The notes beneath the pieces were generated by a model. That model did not search any database and was not told the DNA's origin. It saw nothing but the letters and a program-made list of their open reading frames with translations. Below are positions 44,564 to 52,511 of a stretch of 64,000 bases of DNA, piece after piece. This DNA is from Marinobacterium zhoushanense (GTDB taxonomy: Bacteria > Pseudomonadota > Gammaproteobacteria > Pseudomonadales > Balneatricaceae): assembly GCF_014641945.1 (NCBI RefSeq), contig NZ_BMIJ01000004.1, positions 274,691 through 338,690 on the forward strand, read 5' to 3'. Made by a program: the position numbers and the translations under genes. Each line of letters starts with the position of its first letter. Position 1 is the stretch's first letter.

Positions 44564-44657
44564 AAGGCCTCCGGGCTTTACAAAAGGGTAGGTTTCAGGC
44601 TCAATTCCGCGCCATTATAGAGCCCTCGTTTTACAGCGGAAACAACCCCTCTTGATC

Positions 44658-44900
44658 GTGCACTGGCAAAAAGACCGGGACTACCGGGTCATCCGGATAT
44701 ATCGCGACCTGGTCGGTGACTGGGTCGTCGAACAGTGCTGGGGGAATGCCTACACTTGCCAGCAAAGTCACACGCTGGTCGACTCCCGCCAAGCCGCCCG
44801 CGCGATGATGCTGCAGATCAACCGCAAGCAGCGCAAGATGGGGTTTCGACGCAGCGCGCCGGGGGAGGAGCAGCTCGATTTCGGTTTCGAACTCGGCTAA
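44658..44900 (+). CDS. WGR-like small protein
   Basis: About 80 residues: YRVIRIYRDLVGDWVVEQCW followed by G-N, then a helix rich in basic residues (ARAMMLQINRKQRKMGFR). This matches the shape of stand-alone WGR-domain proteins, which often bind nucleic acids, though the R of WGR is N here. The start could be GTG 44658 or TTG 44652. No strong ribosome-binding site is seen. Confidence 0.55.
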   Translation: MHWQKDRDYRVIRIYRDLVGDWVVEQCWGNAYTCQQSHTLVDSRQAARAMMLQINRKQRKMGFRRSAPGEEQLDFGFELG

Positions 44901-45003
44901 CCCTGCAAGCGCGTAGCGGCTCCTGCAAACATGTGGCACGACCATCAGTGCGACAATATGTCACTTTTGCATTGCCGATGCCCATCCTAAACTGAGGCCC
45001 CAG

Positions 45004-45489
45004 ATGACAAGCTCAGATAAAGCACTCACCGGCCGCTGGATACGCCCACTCTTCACCATAGTGCTGGTAGCGACATTGGGCACGTTGACGCTGTTGCTGC
45101 CTGGCTGGCTGCAGCCGGAAACAGCAGAGGGCATCCAACTTAAACCGCCAGCCTGCGACCTGAACCAGGGATCCTGTCGGTTGAAACAGGGAGATATCGA
45201 GCTGGCGTTCTCCCTTGGACCTGCGCCGATTCAATCTCTGCAGGAGCTAACGGCACGACTCACACTCCAGGGAGTCGACGTGGAACGCGTCCACCTCTCG
45301 CTCGAGGGGCGAGATATGTATATGGGTCTAAACCAAACGGAACTTACACCTACAGGTACCGATGGCGGTTGGCAGGGCACCACCGAACTGGCCGCCTGCA
45401 CCACCGGAAGCATGGTATGGCGTGCGCGGCTTACGCTGGAATCGAAACGCCAGCATTACGTCACCTGGTTCGATTTTGAGGCAAAATGA
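45004..45489 (+). CDS. Membrane-anchored protein of a copper-delivery operon
   Basis: 161 residues: one N-terminal membrane helix (about 14-34) and a periplasmic domain with cysteines in ACDLNQGSCRL and AACTTGSM. No family is certain. FixH-like proteins have a similar layout. It overlaps the SCO gene by 4 bp (ATGA), so a role in copper handling or cytochrome oxidase assembly is inferred from context. Confidence 0.7.
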   Translation: MTSSDKALTGRWIRPLFTIVLVATLGTLTLLLPGWLQPETAEGIQLKPPACDLNQGSCRLKQGDIELAFSLGPAPIQSLQELTARLTLQGVDVERVHLSLEGRDMYMGLNQTELTPTGTDGGWQGTTELAACTTGSMVWRARLTLESKRQHYVTWFDFEAK

Positions 45490-46094
45490 CGATGCAGCAA
45501 CTGAAAACACTAAAGATCCTGCTGATCCTCAGCGCCTGCCTGCTGGTCGGAATGGTAACAGCGTTTCTGCTCAAACCCACACAAGTGGACGTCAAGGCCA
45601 GCGGCCATAAACTGGGCGGCGATTTTACCCTCACCTCCAGTGCCGGCCCGGTTTCACTGAGCGATTTCAAGGGCAAGGTGGTGGCGATCTATATCGGCTA
45701 TGCATCCTGTCCCGATGTCTGCCCAACGGCCCTTGCCGTACTCAGCCAAGCCGTTAGAAACCTGCAAGCGGAACAGCGCGACCAGGTGCAGGGCATCTTC
45801 ATCAGCGTGGATCCGGAGCGGGATACGCCGGAGAAGCTGGCCCAGTACACTCAATTTTTCTCCGACCGGCTGATCGGCGTGACCGGCAGCCGCGAGCAGA
45901 TCGACCGGGTGGTGCGCCAATACGGCGCCTTTTATCGGGTAGTGGCGCTGGACGATTCCGCTCTCGGTTATGCGGTTGACCACTCCTCGCGGCTTTACCT
46001 GATCGATCGCGACGGTGAGCTGGCCGGCACCCTTATCCATAATTCGACCCCAACCGAACTGAGCAGCTGGTTGCAACGCCTGCTCGCTGACTAA
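45486..46094 (+). CDS. SCO family copper chaperone
   Basis: A 202-residue SCO/SenC protein with one N-terminal membrane helix (about 10-28) and a thioredoxin-like fold. The copper ligands are in SCPDVCPTAL (CxxxC) and the distal histidine in YAVDHSSRLYLID. It delivers copper to the CuA site of cytochrome oxidase or reduces its cysteines in the periplasm. Second gene of a three-gene operon with PCu(A)C. Confidence 0.93.
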   Translation: MTMQQLKTLKILLILSACLLVGMVTAFLLKPTQVDVKASGHKLGGDFTLTSSAGPVSLSDFKGKVVAIYIGYASCPDVCPTALAVLSQAVRNLQAEQRDQVQGIFISVDPERDTPEKLAQYTQFFSDRLIGVTGSREQIDRVVRQYGAFYRVVALDDSALGYAVDHSSRLYLIDRDGELAGTLIHNSTPTELSSWLQRLLAD

Positions 46095-46106
46095 GGAGAG
46101 CTGAAC

Positions 46107-46568
46107 ATGATGAAAGCCCTGACCAGCCTGCTATTAAGCGCTGCACTGAGCACACCGCTCTGGGCCGCGGATGTCCAGGTTAGCGATCCGTACGCGCGGG
46201 CAGTCGCCCCTGGCCAACCCAACAGTGCCGCGTTCATGCAACTGGAGAATCGCAGTGACAAGGCCATCAGCCTGACCGGAGCCGCCTCGGGCGTGGCACA
46301 GTCTGTCGAGCTGCATGCCCACATAGAGGATCAGGGCGTGATGCGGATGCGCAGAATCGACGCGATCGACCTCGCGCCTCATCAGCAGGTCAGTCTCCAG
46401 CCTGGTGGCCTGCATGTGATGCTGATCGGTCTTAATCGCACACTTGCCGTGGGCGAGGAGCTGGCATTGACCCTGTCGTTTTCAGACGGCAGTCAGCAAA
46501 CCCTTAGCCTGCCGGTACGTCCGATAATGCCGATGGGCAATATGAGCCAGCACCAGCACCAAAACTGA
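46107..46568 (+). CDS. Periplasmic copper chaperone PCu(A)C
   Basis: A 153-residue DUF461 copper chaperone: signal peptide at residues 1-19 (ending LWAAD), then YARAVAPGQPNSAAFMQLEN, the copper-ligand series H-x10-M (VELHAHIEDQGVMRMR), HVMLIGL, and a Met/His-rich tail MGNMSQHQHQN. It passes Cu(I) to SCO or directly to CuA. It ends one base before a convergent gene. Confidence 0.92.
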   Translation: MMKALTSLLLSAALSTPLWAADVQVSDPYARAVAPGQPNSAAFMQLENRSDKAISLTGAASGVAQSVELHAHIEDQGVMRMRRIDAIDLAPHQQVSLQPGGLHVMLIGLNRTLAVGEELALTLSFSDGSQQTLSLPVRPIMPMGNMSQHQHQN

Positions 46569-47132
46569 TCAACAGAGCTTACAGCCGCGCAAGCGGCTGT
46601 CGAAATGCCCGTACACCAGCAGGCAAACCTCCTTCTCGCTGGCCTGGCCCAGATAATCCACATGATCCCTGTCACCATAGCTGGCACTGTATAGCCCAGG
46701 CGCGGAGGCGACCGGCACCACCCGGTAGCTTTTCAGCCCTACCTGGTACACGCCGGCATAATGCGGGTAGTGAACCTGGCCATCTGCGCCCAGCTGGAGC
46801 CAGCCGGGACCGGCATCGAATTGGCGCAGGCCCGGCACCTTGAGCGGATTATCTGAATGCAGCGCGAGAAAAAAATCGACCTGACCCGCCGTATCGAACA
46901 CGCCCAGCACCCAAAGCGAGGGCTCGCCGGTTAACGACAGCGCATACAGATACCAGTAGGGTTCACCATCGACATCGATCCCCAGCCGATGGTAAAGAAA
47001 ATCCTTGGAGCGACAGATCGAATGATCCAGCAGGCTAGCCGGTAACACCGGCGCCGCGAAACCACCAGCTGAGGTATCAGCCGGCAGCGACTGCACCTGC
47101 CAGCGGCTCGCCTGAATTTTCAGCTCGCGCAT
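46569..47132 (-). CDS. Uncharacterised 187-residue protein coupled to epmC
   Basis: No family recognised. A soluble beta-rich protein with aromatic segments (PYWYLYALSLTGEPSLWVLG, VHYPHYAGVYQVGLKSYRVV) and a cysteine-containing end (SRLRGCKLC). The ATG at 47132 has AGGAG 6 nt upstream although it lies 56 bp inside epmC in another frame. So both genes share that stretch and are probably coupled. Confidence 0.7.
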   Translation of the reverse strand: MRELKIQASRWQVQSLPADTSAGGFAAPVLPASLLDHSICRSKDFLYHRLGIDVDGEPYWYLYALSLTGEPSLWVLGVFDTAGQVDFFLALHSDNPLKVPGLRQFDAGPGWLQLGADGQVHYPHYAGVYQVGLKSYRVVPVASAPGLYSASYGDRDHVDYLGQASEKEVCLLVYGHFDSRLRGCKLC

Positions 47133-47685
47133 AGCTCTCTCCTACTGGCAGATGGCGATCCAATGCGAATCTGTCAGCGCTCAAAACAGGAGTTTGATAG
47201 TAGGTCCGCAATGCAGACGACAGGGCCTCGACCCGCTCCGGCAACCCTTGCTCGAGCAGCTCCAACACCCTTGAATGAACGTTATACATGAACCGATTGC
47301 TAGCCCCTAGACCAGCGGACAGGTTGTCGGCACTGAAATGAAACCGGTGTCCAGCGGATTCCGACAGTATCCATTCGTATGCCTGCGGCTGCACCTCCAC
47401 GCGCTCGAACTCCGCCTGCTCCGCCGCCGTCCGCCCATCCGGCTTATACCAGTAGCCGAAGTCCACCAGTGTACGCCGTTGCGCACCGGCAACGCACCAA
47501 TGCGCGATCTCATGCAAGGCGCTAGCAAAAAAACCATGGGCAAACACAACACGGTGGTGCGGATACAGCTCATCCGCCGGCAGGTAGATGGGCTCATCCT
47601 CCCCTGCGACCAGCTCGGTGTTGTAGCTGGTGAGGAAAAGCTTGTTAAAGATTCGGATCAGGTCCTGTATATCCAGATCGCACAT
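47077..47685 (-). CDS. epmC: Elongation factor P hydroxylase EpmC (YfcM)
   Basis: A 202-residue EpmC protein. It matches E. coli YfcM at GEDEPIYLPADELYPHHRVV, AHGFFASALHEIAHWC (metal site) and LVDFGYWYKPDGR. It hydroxylates the beta-lysylated lysine of elongation factor P, the last step after EpmA and EpmB. Its ATG at 47685 shares one base with the upstream stop (TGATG). Its C-terminal end overlaps the next gene by 56 bp. EpmA and EpmB are not in this window. Confidence 0.94.
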   Translation of the reverse strand: MCDLDIQDLIRIFNKLFLTSYNTELVAGEDEPIYLPADELYPHHRVVFAHGFFASALHEIAHWCVAGAQRRTLVDFGYWYKPDGRTAAEQAEFERVEVQPQAYEWILSESAGHRFHFSADNLSAGLGASNRFMYNVHSRVLELLEQGLPERVEALSSALRTYYQTPVLSADRFALDRHLPVGESYARAENSGEPLAGAVAAG

Positions 47686-48416
47686 CACTGATACACCTGC
47701 CAACGCCGGTCGTTCAGCCACCAGCTCTCGCCGCTCTGACGATCGATACGTACTGCGACGAACCCCTTAAGATCCTGATCGGCACGCTGCAGCTGCACCG
47801 CATAGCGCGAGGCAGGCAGACTCCCCGCTTCCTCTTCCAGCCTTACCCAACTGCCCTGGTCCGCGAGCCAGGTTTCACCGCTGTCGACACGGTAGCGGAT
47901 CAGCACCCAGCTTCCCTTTGCGGTATACGCACTGGCGACAGCGAACAGGTCCCCGGCATCCGCTAAACCAAGCTGATTGACCGTTTGCATCAGCTGATCG
48001 ATGGCATCATCGATCAGCGCCCCCGAACCTGTGGCATCGGCCTCTCTGTCACTGGAGGCCTGATCCTCGGCCGCCGTCCTGACGCTGCTCGCCGACAGAT
48101 GCTGCAGACGGGTCAGCAGAATCTGGTTCATCTCCGCCTGCTGCTTGCTCGCGCTGTTCAGCTGGATCAGCTGCTCCTGCATCAACACCAGTCGACCGCT
48201 GAGCTGATCGAGCTGATTCGAAATCTGTGCAGTGTTCACCGGCCGGCTCGGAGCGTTCTCAACTCCAGCATCGACCGCAGGGCTGCCCTGGTCGGACTCG
48301 GTCGCAGCTGCGGCCTGTCCGGTCTGCAGATCGGACTGGGGTTGAACGTTGGCGGCATTACAGCCTGCCAACAGCAGACTGAGCGACGCGCCCAGTATCA
48401 CACGACTGAACAACAC
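47685..48416 (-). CDS. Predicted lipoprotein with coiled coil
   Basis: About 243 residues: signal with lipobox LLLAGC near residue 20, a low-complexity Gln/Ala/Ser region, a coiled coil (about 70-115, LDQLSGRLVLMQEQLIQLNS), and a C-terminal domain ending ESWWLNDRRWQVYQ. No family recognised. The start is taken as GTG 48416, which puts AGGAGT 7 nt upstream. A GTG two codons earlier is too close to it. It is coupled to epmC by TGATG and lies 65 bp after the SoxYZ-like gene. Confidence 0.72.
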   Translation of the reverse strand: MLFSRVILGASLSLLLAGCNAANVQPQSDLQTGQAAAATESDQGSPAVDAGVENAPSRPVNTAQISNQLDQLSGRLVLMQEQLIQLNSASKQQAEMNQILLTRLQHLSASSVRTAAEDQASSDREADATGSGALIDDAIDQLMQTVNQLGLADAGDLFAVASAYTAKGSWVLIRYRVDSGETWLADQGSWVRLEEEAGSLPASRYAVQLQRADQDLKGFVAVRIDRQSGESWWLNDRRWQVYQ

Positions 48417-48481
48417 GAACACACTCCTGGAAATTTGCGTTGGAGGATTGTAGCAAACTGCACGGATCTCGTGACCTGACT

Positions 48482-49327
48482 TCAGTCAGACGCCACAATC
48501 GTAGTGCTGAGCTGCCCCTCAGTGCCGTTCGAGCCCTGCCATGACAGCACCAGCTCATCGCCCACATCACCGACAGAGAAACTGAAACGGAAATAGGGCT
48601 CATACCAAAGGCTGTCGCCGATGCTGGCGCTGAGCAGACGCTTGTCCGATTGAAACAGCTCGAATCGATCGAGCCCCTGCTGCAACACCGCGGTAGCATC
48701 AAGCTGCTGCACCCGCGACGACAGTGGCGCGACGGGGCGCAGCTCGACGTAGTTGACCTCTCGACGGCGCCAGGCCCGTAGCTCCATCGATGCCATGAAC
48801 GAATCCTCACCAACATCGGTCAGCGCATCGGACGCTGCCGATGAACCGGCGGCACTGGGCACCTCGACCGCGGGAGACGTCAAACCCGTTCCCGGCCCCG
48901 GGCTTTGCAGGGCAGCAGATGCGGCAGCAGTGACAAGGGCGTAATCACGCCGGGCCGCAAGGATACGATCTTCGGTACGCACGACAACCAGCACCCCGCC
49001 ACCCCTAGCCCTGAACCGGGTCGATAGCTCCGGGCGAACCTCGGGTTCCAGGTCAAACCTTGCCAGCTGCACCGGCTCGACCTCGTCGGTGAGCAGCGTA
49101 ATCGACTGCACCCTATCCTGAAACACCCGGATCCCTATCGGCACCGGTACTAAAGGATCGACCTGCCTGGGCAGCTGCAGCAGGATATCGGCGGAGGATT
49201 CATACCGAGGAGCGACGACATAGGGTACCTGCAGGTTACCGTTTAGCAGTGGAAGATCGGCAGCCGCAGGTTCACAGAGACTGAGTAGAATCAACAGCAC
49301 TCCCGGCTTCAGCCAACTTACCGACAT
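48482..49327 (-). CDS. SoxYZ-like fusion protein lacking the carrier cysteine
   Basis: A 281-residue exported protein (signal peptide to about residue 23, AAA-DLP). Residues about 30-135 look like SoxY (ADILLQLPRQ, VPVPIGIRV, ITLLTDEVEPVQLARFDLEP, ELSTRFRA). After a Pro/Ser/Ala linker (136-178) residues 180-281 look like SoxZ (SMELRAWRR, FELFQSDKRLLSASIGDSLW, EPYFRFSFSV, DELVLSWQGSNG). SoxYZ carries sulfur intermediates on a cysteine of a GGCGG tail of SoxY. Here that tail is missing, and the only cysteine is in the signal peptide, so it cannot act as a thiol carrier. GGAGGTGAG precedes the ATG. It follows the sigma-54 activator by 17 bp. Confidence 0.72.
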   Translation of the reverse strand: MSVSWLKPGVLLILLSLCEPAAADLPLLNGNLQVPYVVAPRYESSADILLQLPRQVDPLVPVPIGIRVFQDRVQSITLLTDEVEPVQLARFDLEPEVRPELSTRFRARGGGVLVVVRTEDRILAARRDYALVTAAASAALQSPGPGTGLTSPAVEVPSAAGSSAASDALTDVGEDSFMASMELRAWRRREVNYVELRPVAPLSSRVQQLDATAVLQQGLDRFELFQSDKRLLSASIGDSLWYEPYFRFSFSVGDVGDELVLSWQGSNGTEGQLSTTIVASD

Positions 49328-49344
49328 CTCACCTCCGCTTCCGT

Positions 49345-50670
49345 TCAGCCCACACGCAGCTGACGCAATTTGCGATACAGGGTGCGCTCACTCACCCCCA
49401 GCTTCGCGGCCAGCTCTCTGTTATCACCCTTGAATCGCGCAGCCACCTGGCGCAGATATCGGGCTTCCAACTGGTCCAAGGGCGTTATCGACTCTGTAAT
49501 GCCGATAGCCGACAGATCGCCATCGGGCCGGTCAACAAGCTCCTGCGGCAGCTGTTCAAGATCAAGCACAGCATTATCGGCCAGCAGAATGCCGCGTTCG
49601 AGGATATTTCTCAACTCCCTGATATTGCCCGGAAAATCATACCGTTCCAACGTTTTTAACGCCGCCCTGCTGACACTCACCCCCTCCCCGCCCGGCAATC
49701 GCCGCAACAGCACTTCGATCAGCAGCGGCAGATCGTCGATGCGCTCTTTCAGTGTCGGCAGAGGGATAGGGAAGGGGGAGATGCGGTAATAGAGATCCTG
49801 ACGAAAACGCCCCTCCTCCACCATCCGCCTCAGATTACGGTGAGTGGCGCAAACCAGGCGTATATCGGCATGCTGAGGCTCGACACTGCCCACTGCCCGA
49901 AACACACCGGTTTCGATCAGGCGCAGCAGCTTGACCTGCTGCGGCAGCGGAATCTCGCCGATCTCATCGAGAAACAGGGTACCACCGCGGGCCACATCGA
50001 CCAGACCCCGCTTACGGCTCACGGCGCCGGTAAAGGCCCCCCGCTCGTGTCCAAACAGCTCACTCTCGAACAGGGACTCGCTAAGCCCCGAGCACTCCAC
50101 CGTGACGAAGGGCTTGCGCGATCGCGGGCTGCTATCGTGCAACGCCCGCGCGACCAGCTCCTTGCCAGTACCCGACTCTCCGAGCAGCAGTACGCTGATC
50201 TCACTGGGCGCGGCACGGTGCACCAGCTCCAGCATACGATTGAATGCATCCGAACGTCCGACCAACCCCTCTTCGTTACCGGCACGTGCACTTGCCTCGC
50301 GCACGCAGTGCATGATCTCGAGAAAGCAGATCACCTCCCCGTTGCGGTTGTGTACCGGTTGCATCTCGACATCGACGTGCTCCTCGCCCAACGGAGTGTT
50401 ATGCAGGTGCAGCAGCCGCTGACGTTGACCACTCTCGCTGCAGCGCTTCAACGGGCACGACTCGCCCGCCTGGTCACAGGGCACGCTATAGCCATGTGAA
50501 ACCTCATAGCAATGTCGTTTCAGCAGGGGGTATTGGTCGCCGTAAACCTCTCGGTAGGCGGTATTGGTCGCTAGTATGCGATAGTCCAATCCGATCAGGG
50601 TCGCGGGTTCGGCGATCCCTTCCAGGATCTCGCCCATCTCGGTGGCGACCTGGTGTAATTCGGTGGGCAT
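49345..50670 (-). CDS. Sigma-54-dependent activator with PAS domain and Cys4 motif
   Basis: A 441-residue enhancer-binding protein. N-terminal PAS-like domain (about 10-120) with cysteines at 54, 65, 72 and 77. AAA+ domain with Walker A GESGTGKE, the sigma-54 contact loop GAFTGA, and [12 protein letters not shown]-terminal Fis-type HTH ([20 protein letters not shown]). It opens sigma-54 promoters in response to a signal, perhaps redox, metal or a gas bound at the cysteines (inference). The ATG at 50670 has CTGGAGATATCC upstream. It diverges from cydABX and leads the SoxYZ-like gene. Confidence 0.92.
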   Translation of the reverse strand: MPTELHQVATEMGEILEGIAEPATLIGLDYRILATNTAYREVYGDQYPLLKRHCYEVSHGYSVPCDQAGESCPLKRCSESGQRQRLLHLHNTPLGEEHVDVEMQPVHNRNGEVICFLEIMHCVREASARAGNEEGLVGRSDAFNRMLELVHRAAPSEISVLLLGESGTGKELVARALHDSSPRSRKPFVTVECSGLSESLFESELFGHERGAFTGAVSRKRGLVDVARGGTLFLDEIGEIPLPQQVKLLRLIETGVFRAVGSVEPQHADIRLVCATHRNLRRMVEEGRFRQDLYYRISPFPIPLPTLKERIDDLPLLIEVLLRRLPGGEGVSVSRAALKTLERYDFPGNIRELRNILERGILLADNAVLDLEQLPQELVDRPDGDLSAIGITESITPLDQLEARYLRQVAARFKGDNRELAAKLGVSERTLYRKLRQLRVG

Positions 50671-50687
50671 GGATATCTCCAGAGCAA

Positions 50688-50702
50688 GTGTCAAATTGAC
50701 AC
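50688..50702. promoter_or_regulatory. Perfect palindrome GTGTCAA-A-TTGACAC
   Basis: A 7-1-7 perfect inverted repeat 17 bp before the activator start and about 150 bp upstream of the cydA sigma-54 promoter. It fits an enhancer/autoregulatory site, and it contains GT-N7-AC as in NorR operators. Confidence 0.55.
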
Positions 50703-50705
50703 AGA

Positions 50706-50754
50706 TGGCAGCATCATCTGCCAATTATGGCACTGCGACACTCTGTCACTGCCA
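50706..50754. promoter_or_regulatory. Further inverted repeats between activator and cydA
   Basis: TGGCAG-CATCAT-CTGCCA (50706-50723) is a perfect 6-6-6 repeat. TGGCA at 50728 and TGCCA at 50750-50754 flank GACA-CTC-TGTC, an imperfect nested repeat. Together with the 50688 site they make a dense operator region about 100-160 bp ahead of the cydA promoter. Confidence 0.45.
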
Positions 50755-50849
50755 GCCATTAGACTAAAGGTGTATAAAGTTCAGCCAAGTTTCCCGCAAT
50801 CAACGTCTGAGGCGGCCTTGGGTTAACCGGGGATCGGCCGGCGCCAAGC

Positions 50850-50864
50850 TGGCATGGTTTCTGC
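50850..50864 (+). promoter_or_regulatory. Sigma-54 promoter of cydABX
   Basis: TGGCATGGTTTCTGC matches 9 of 11 fixed positions of TGGCACGN4TTGC, with invariant GG and GC and the right 10-nt spacing. Transcription would start near 50876, about 47 nt before the cydA ATG. Confidence 0.7.
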
Positions 50865-50922
50865 CTTATCTGTTGTTGATTGTTCAAAACCAGGTCCAAC
50901 CCATCTCTACCAGGAGAAGCTG

Positions 50923-52497
50923 ATGATCACCGAATCGATCGTTGATCTTTCACGGTTACAGTTCGCCATCACGGCGCTGTACCACTTCCTGTTTGTACCG
51001 TTAACGATCGGCATGACCTTCATGCTGGCGATTATGGAATCGGTCTATGTCATGACCGGCAAACAGATCTACAAGGATATGACCCAGTTCTGGGGCAAGC
51101 TGTTTGGCATCAACTTCGCGCTGGGCGTCACCACGGGCCTGACCATGGAGTTCGAGTTCGGTACCAACTGGGCCTACTACTCCCACTATGTCGGCGACGT
51201 ATTCGGCGCCCCACTGGCGATCGAAGGGTTGATGGCGTTCTTCCTCGAATCCACCTTCGTCGGACTGTTCTTCTTCGGCTGGGATCGTTTATCGAAAGTT
51301 AAACACCTGATGGTGACCTGGCTGGTCGCACTGGGCTCCAACCTGTCGGCAATGTGGATCCTGGTAGCCAACGGCTGGATGCAGAACCCGGTCGGTGCCG
51401 AGTTCAACTACGAAACCATGCGTATGGAGATGACCAGCTTCGCCGATATCTACTTCAATCCAGTGGCGCAGGTGAAGTTCGTGCATACCGTCTCCGCCGG
51501 TTACTGTACCGCCGCGATGTTCGTGCTCAGCATCAGCGCCTACTACCTGCTCAAGGGGCGCGACCTGCCGTTCGCACGCCGCTCCTTCGCCATTGCCGCC
51601 GGCTTTGGCATGGCATCCGTGCTGTCGGTGATCCTGCTCGGAGACGAATCCGGTTACGAGATCGGTGACGTACAGAAAACCAAGCTGGCCGCGATCGAGG
51701 CGGAGTGGGAGACGGTCCCCGCCCCCGCCCATTTCACCCTGGTCGGGCTACCCAACGACGAGACCATGGAAACCGACTATGCGGTACGTATTCCCTACCT
51801 GCTCGGCCTGATCGCCACACGCTCGATCAGCGAAGAGGTTACCGGGATCAAGGAGCTGATCGAGCAGCACGAACTGCGTATCCGTAACGGCATGCACGCC
51901 TACGCCCTGCTCCAGCGTCTGCGCAAGGGCGAAGATGGCGGCGAACTGCGAGCCGAGTTCGAGCGCGTCAAGAACGACCTCGGCTACGGCCTGCTACTGA
52001 AGGCTTACACACCCAACGTGGTGGACGCCACCGAGGCGCAGATCCGGGCCGCCGCACGTCACTCGATACCGCCCGTGGCGCCGATGTTCTGGACCTTCCG
52101 CATCATGGTCGCCAGTGGCTTCTGGATGTTGCTGGTGTTTGGCCTGAGCTTCTATTTCACCGCGCGCCGCACCGTATTCCACAAACGCTGGCTGCTGCGC
52201 CTGGCCCTGTTCAGCCTGCCGGTACCCTGGGTCGCGTCAGAGATGGGCTGGTTCGTCGCCGAGTTCGGCCGCCAGCCCTGGGCGATCGGCGAGGTGCTAC
52301 CGACCTTCATTGCCACCTCCAGCCTGACCGAAGCGGACCTGATCGGCAGTTTGATGGCGTTTGTCGGCTTCTACACCCTGCTGGCAATTATCGAGATGTA
52401 CCTAATGATCAAGTTCGCCCGCAAGGGACCGAGCAGCCTGCACACCGGCCGCTATCACCATGAGCAGCGGGTCCGCGCAGAAGCCGTGAACGCCTGA
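50923..52497 (+). CDS. cydA: Cytochrome bd ubiquinol oxidase subunit I
   Basis: A 524-residue CydA. The haem b595 ligand is His21 in [10 protein letters not shown]. The long Q-loop between helices 6 and 7 (about 245-390) has the E. coli-type insertion, and [13 protein letters not shown] is the conserved quinol region. It reduces oxygen to water with quinol, at high affinity and with resistance to NO, sulfide and cyanide. AGGAG precedes the ATG at 50923. It lies 252 bp from the divergent sigma-54 activator. Confidence 0.96.
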   Translation: MITESIVDLSRLQFAITALYHFLFVPLTIGMTFMLAIMESVYVMTGKQIYKDMTQFWGKLFGINFALGVTTGLTMEFEFGTNWAYYSHYVGDVFGAPLAIEGLMAFFLESTFVGLFFFGWDRLSKVKHLMVTWLVALGSNLSAMWILVANGWMQNPVGAEFNYETMRMEMTSFADIYFNPVAQVKFVHTVSAGYCTAAMFVLSISAYYLLKGRDLPFARRSFAIAAGFGMASVLSVILLGDESGYEIGDVQKTKLAAIEAEWETVPAPAHFTLVGLPNDETMETDYAVRIPYLLGLIATRSISEEVTGIKELIEQHELRIRNGMHAYALLQRLRKGEDGGELRAEFERVKNDLGYGLLLKAYTPNVVDATEAQIRAAARHSIPPVAPMFWTFRIMVASGFWMLLVFGLSFYFTARRTVFHKRWLLRLALFSLPVPWVASEMGWFVAEFGRQPWAIGEVLPTFIATSSLTEADLIGSLMAFVGFYTLLAIIEMYLMIKFARKGPSSLHTGRYHHEQRVRAEAVNA

Positions 52498-52511
52498 CAG
52501 GAGTTGAAAGC

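Noticed and set aside
48482..49327. SoxYZ-like protein as a lipoprotein because of Cys near the signal end
   Set aside because: The residues before that Cys are L-S-L, which breaks the lipobox rule of a small residue at -1. A normal cleavage at AAA-DLP is available.
50706..50723. TGGCAG...CTGCCA as a sigma-54 promoter
   Set aside because: GG and GC are 11 nt apart, not 10, so it fails the strict spacing. It is better read as an inverted repeat.
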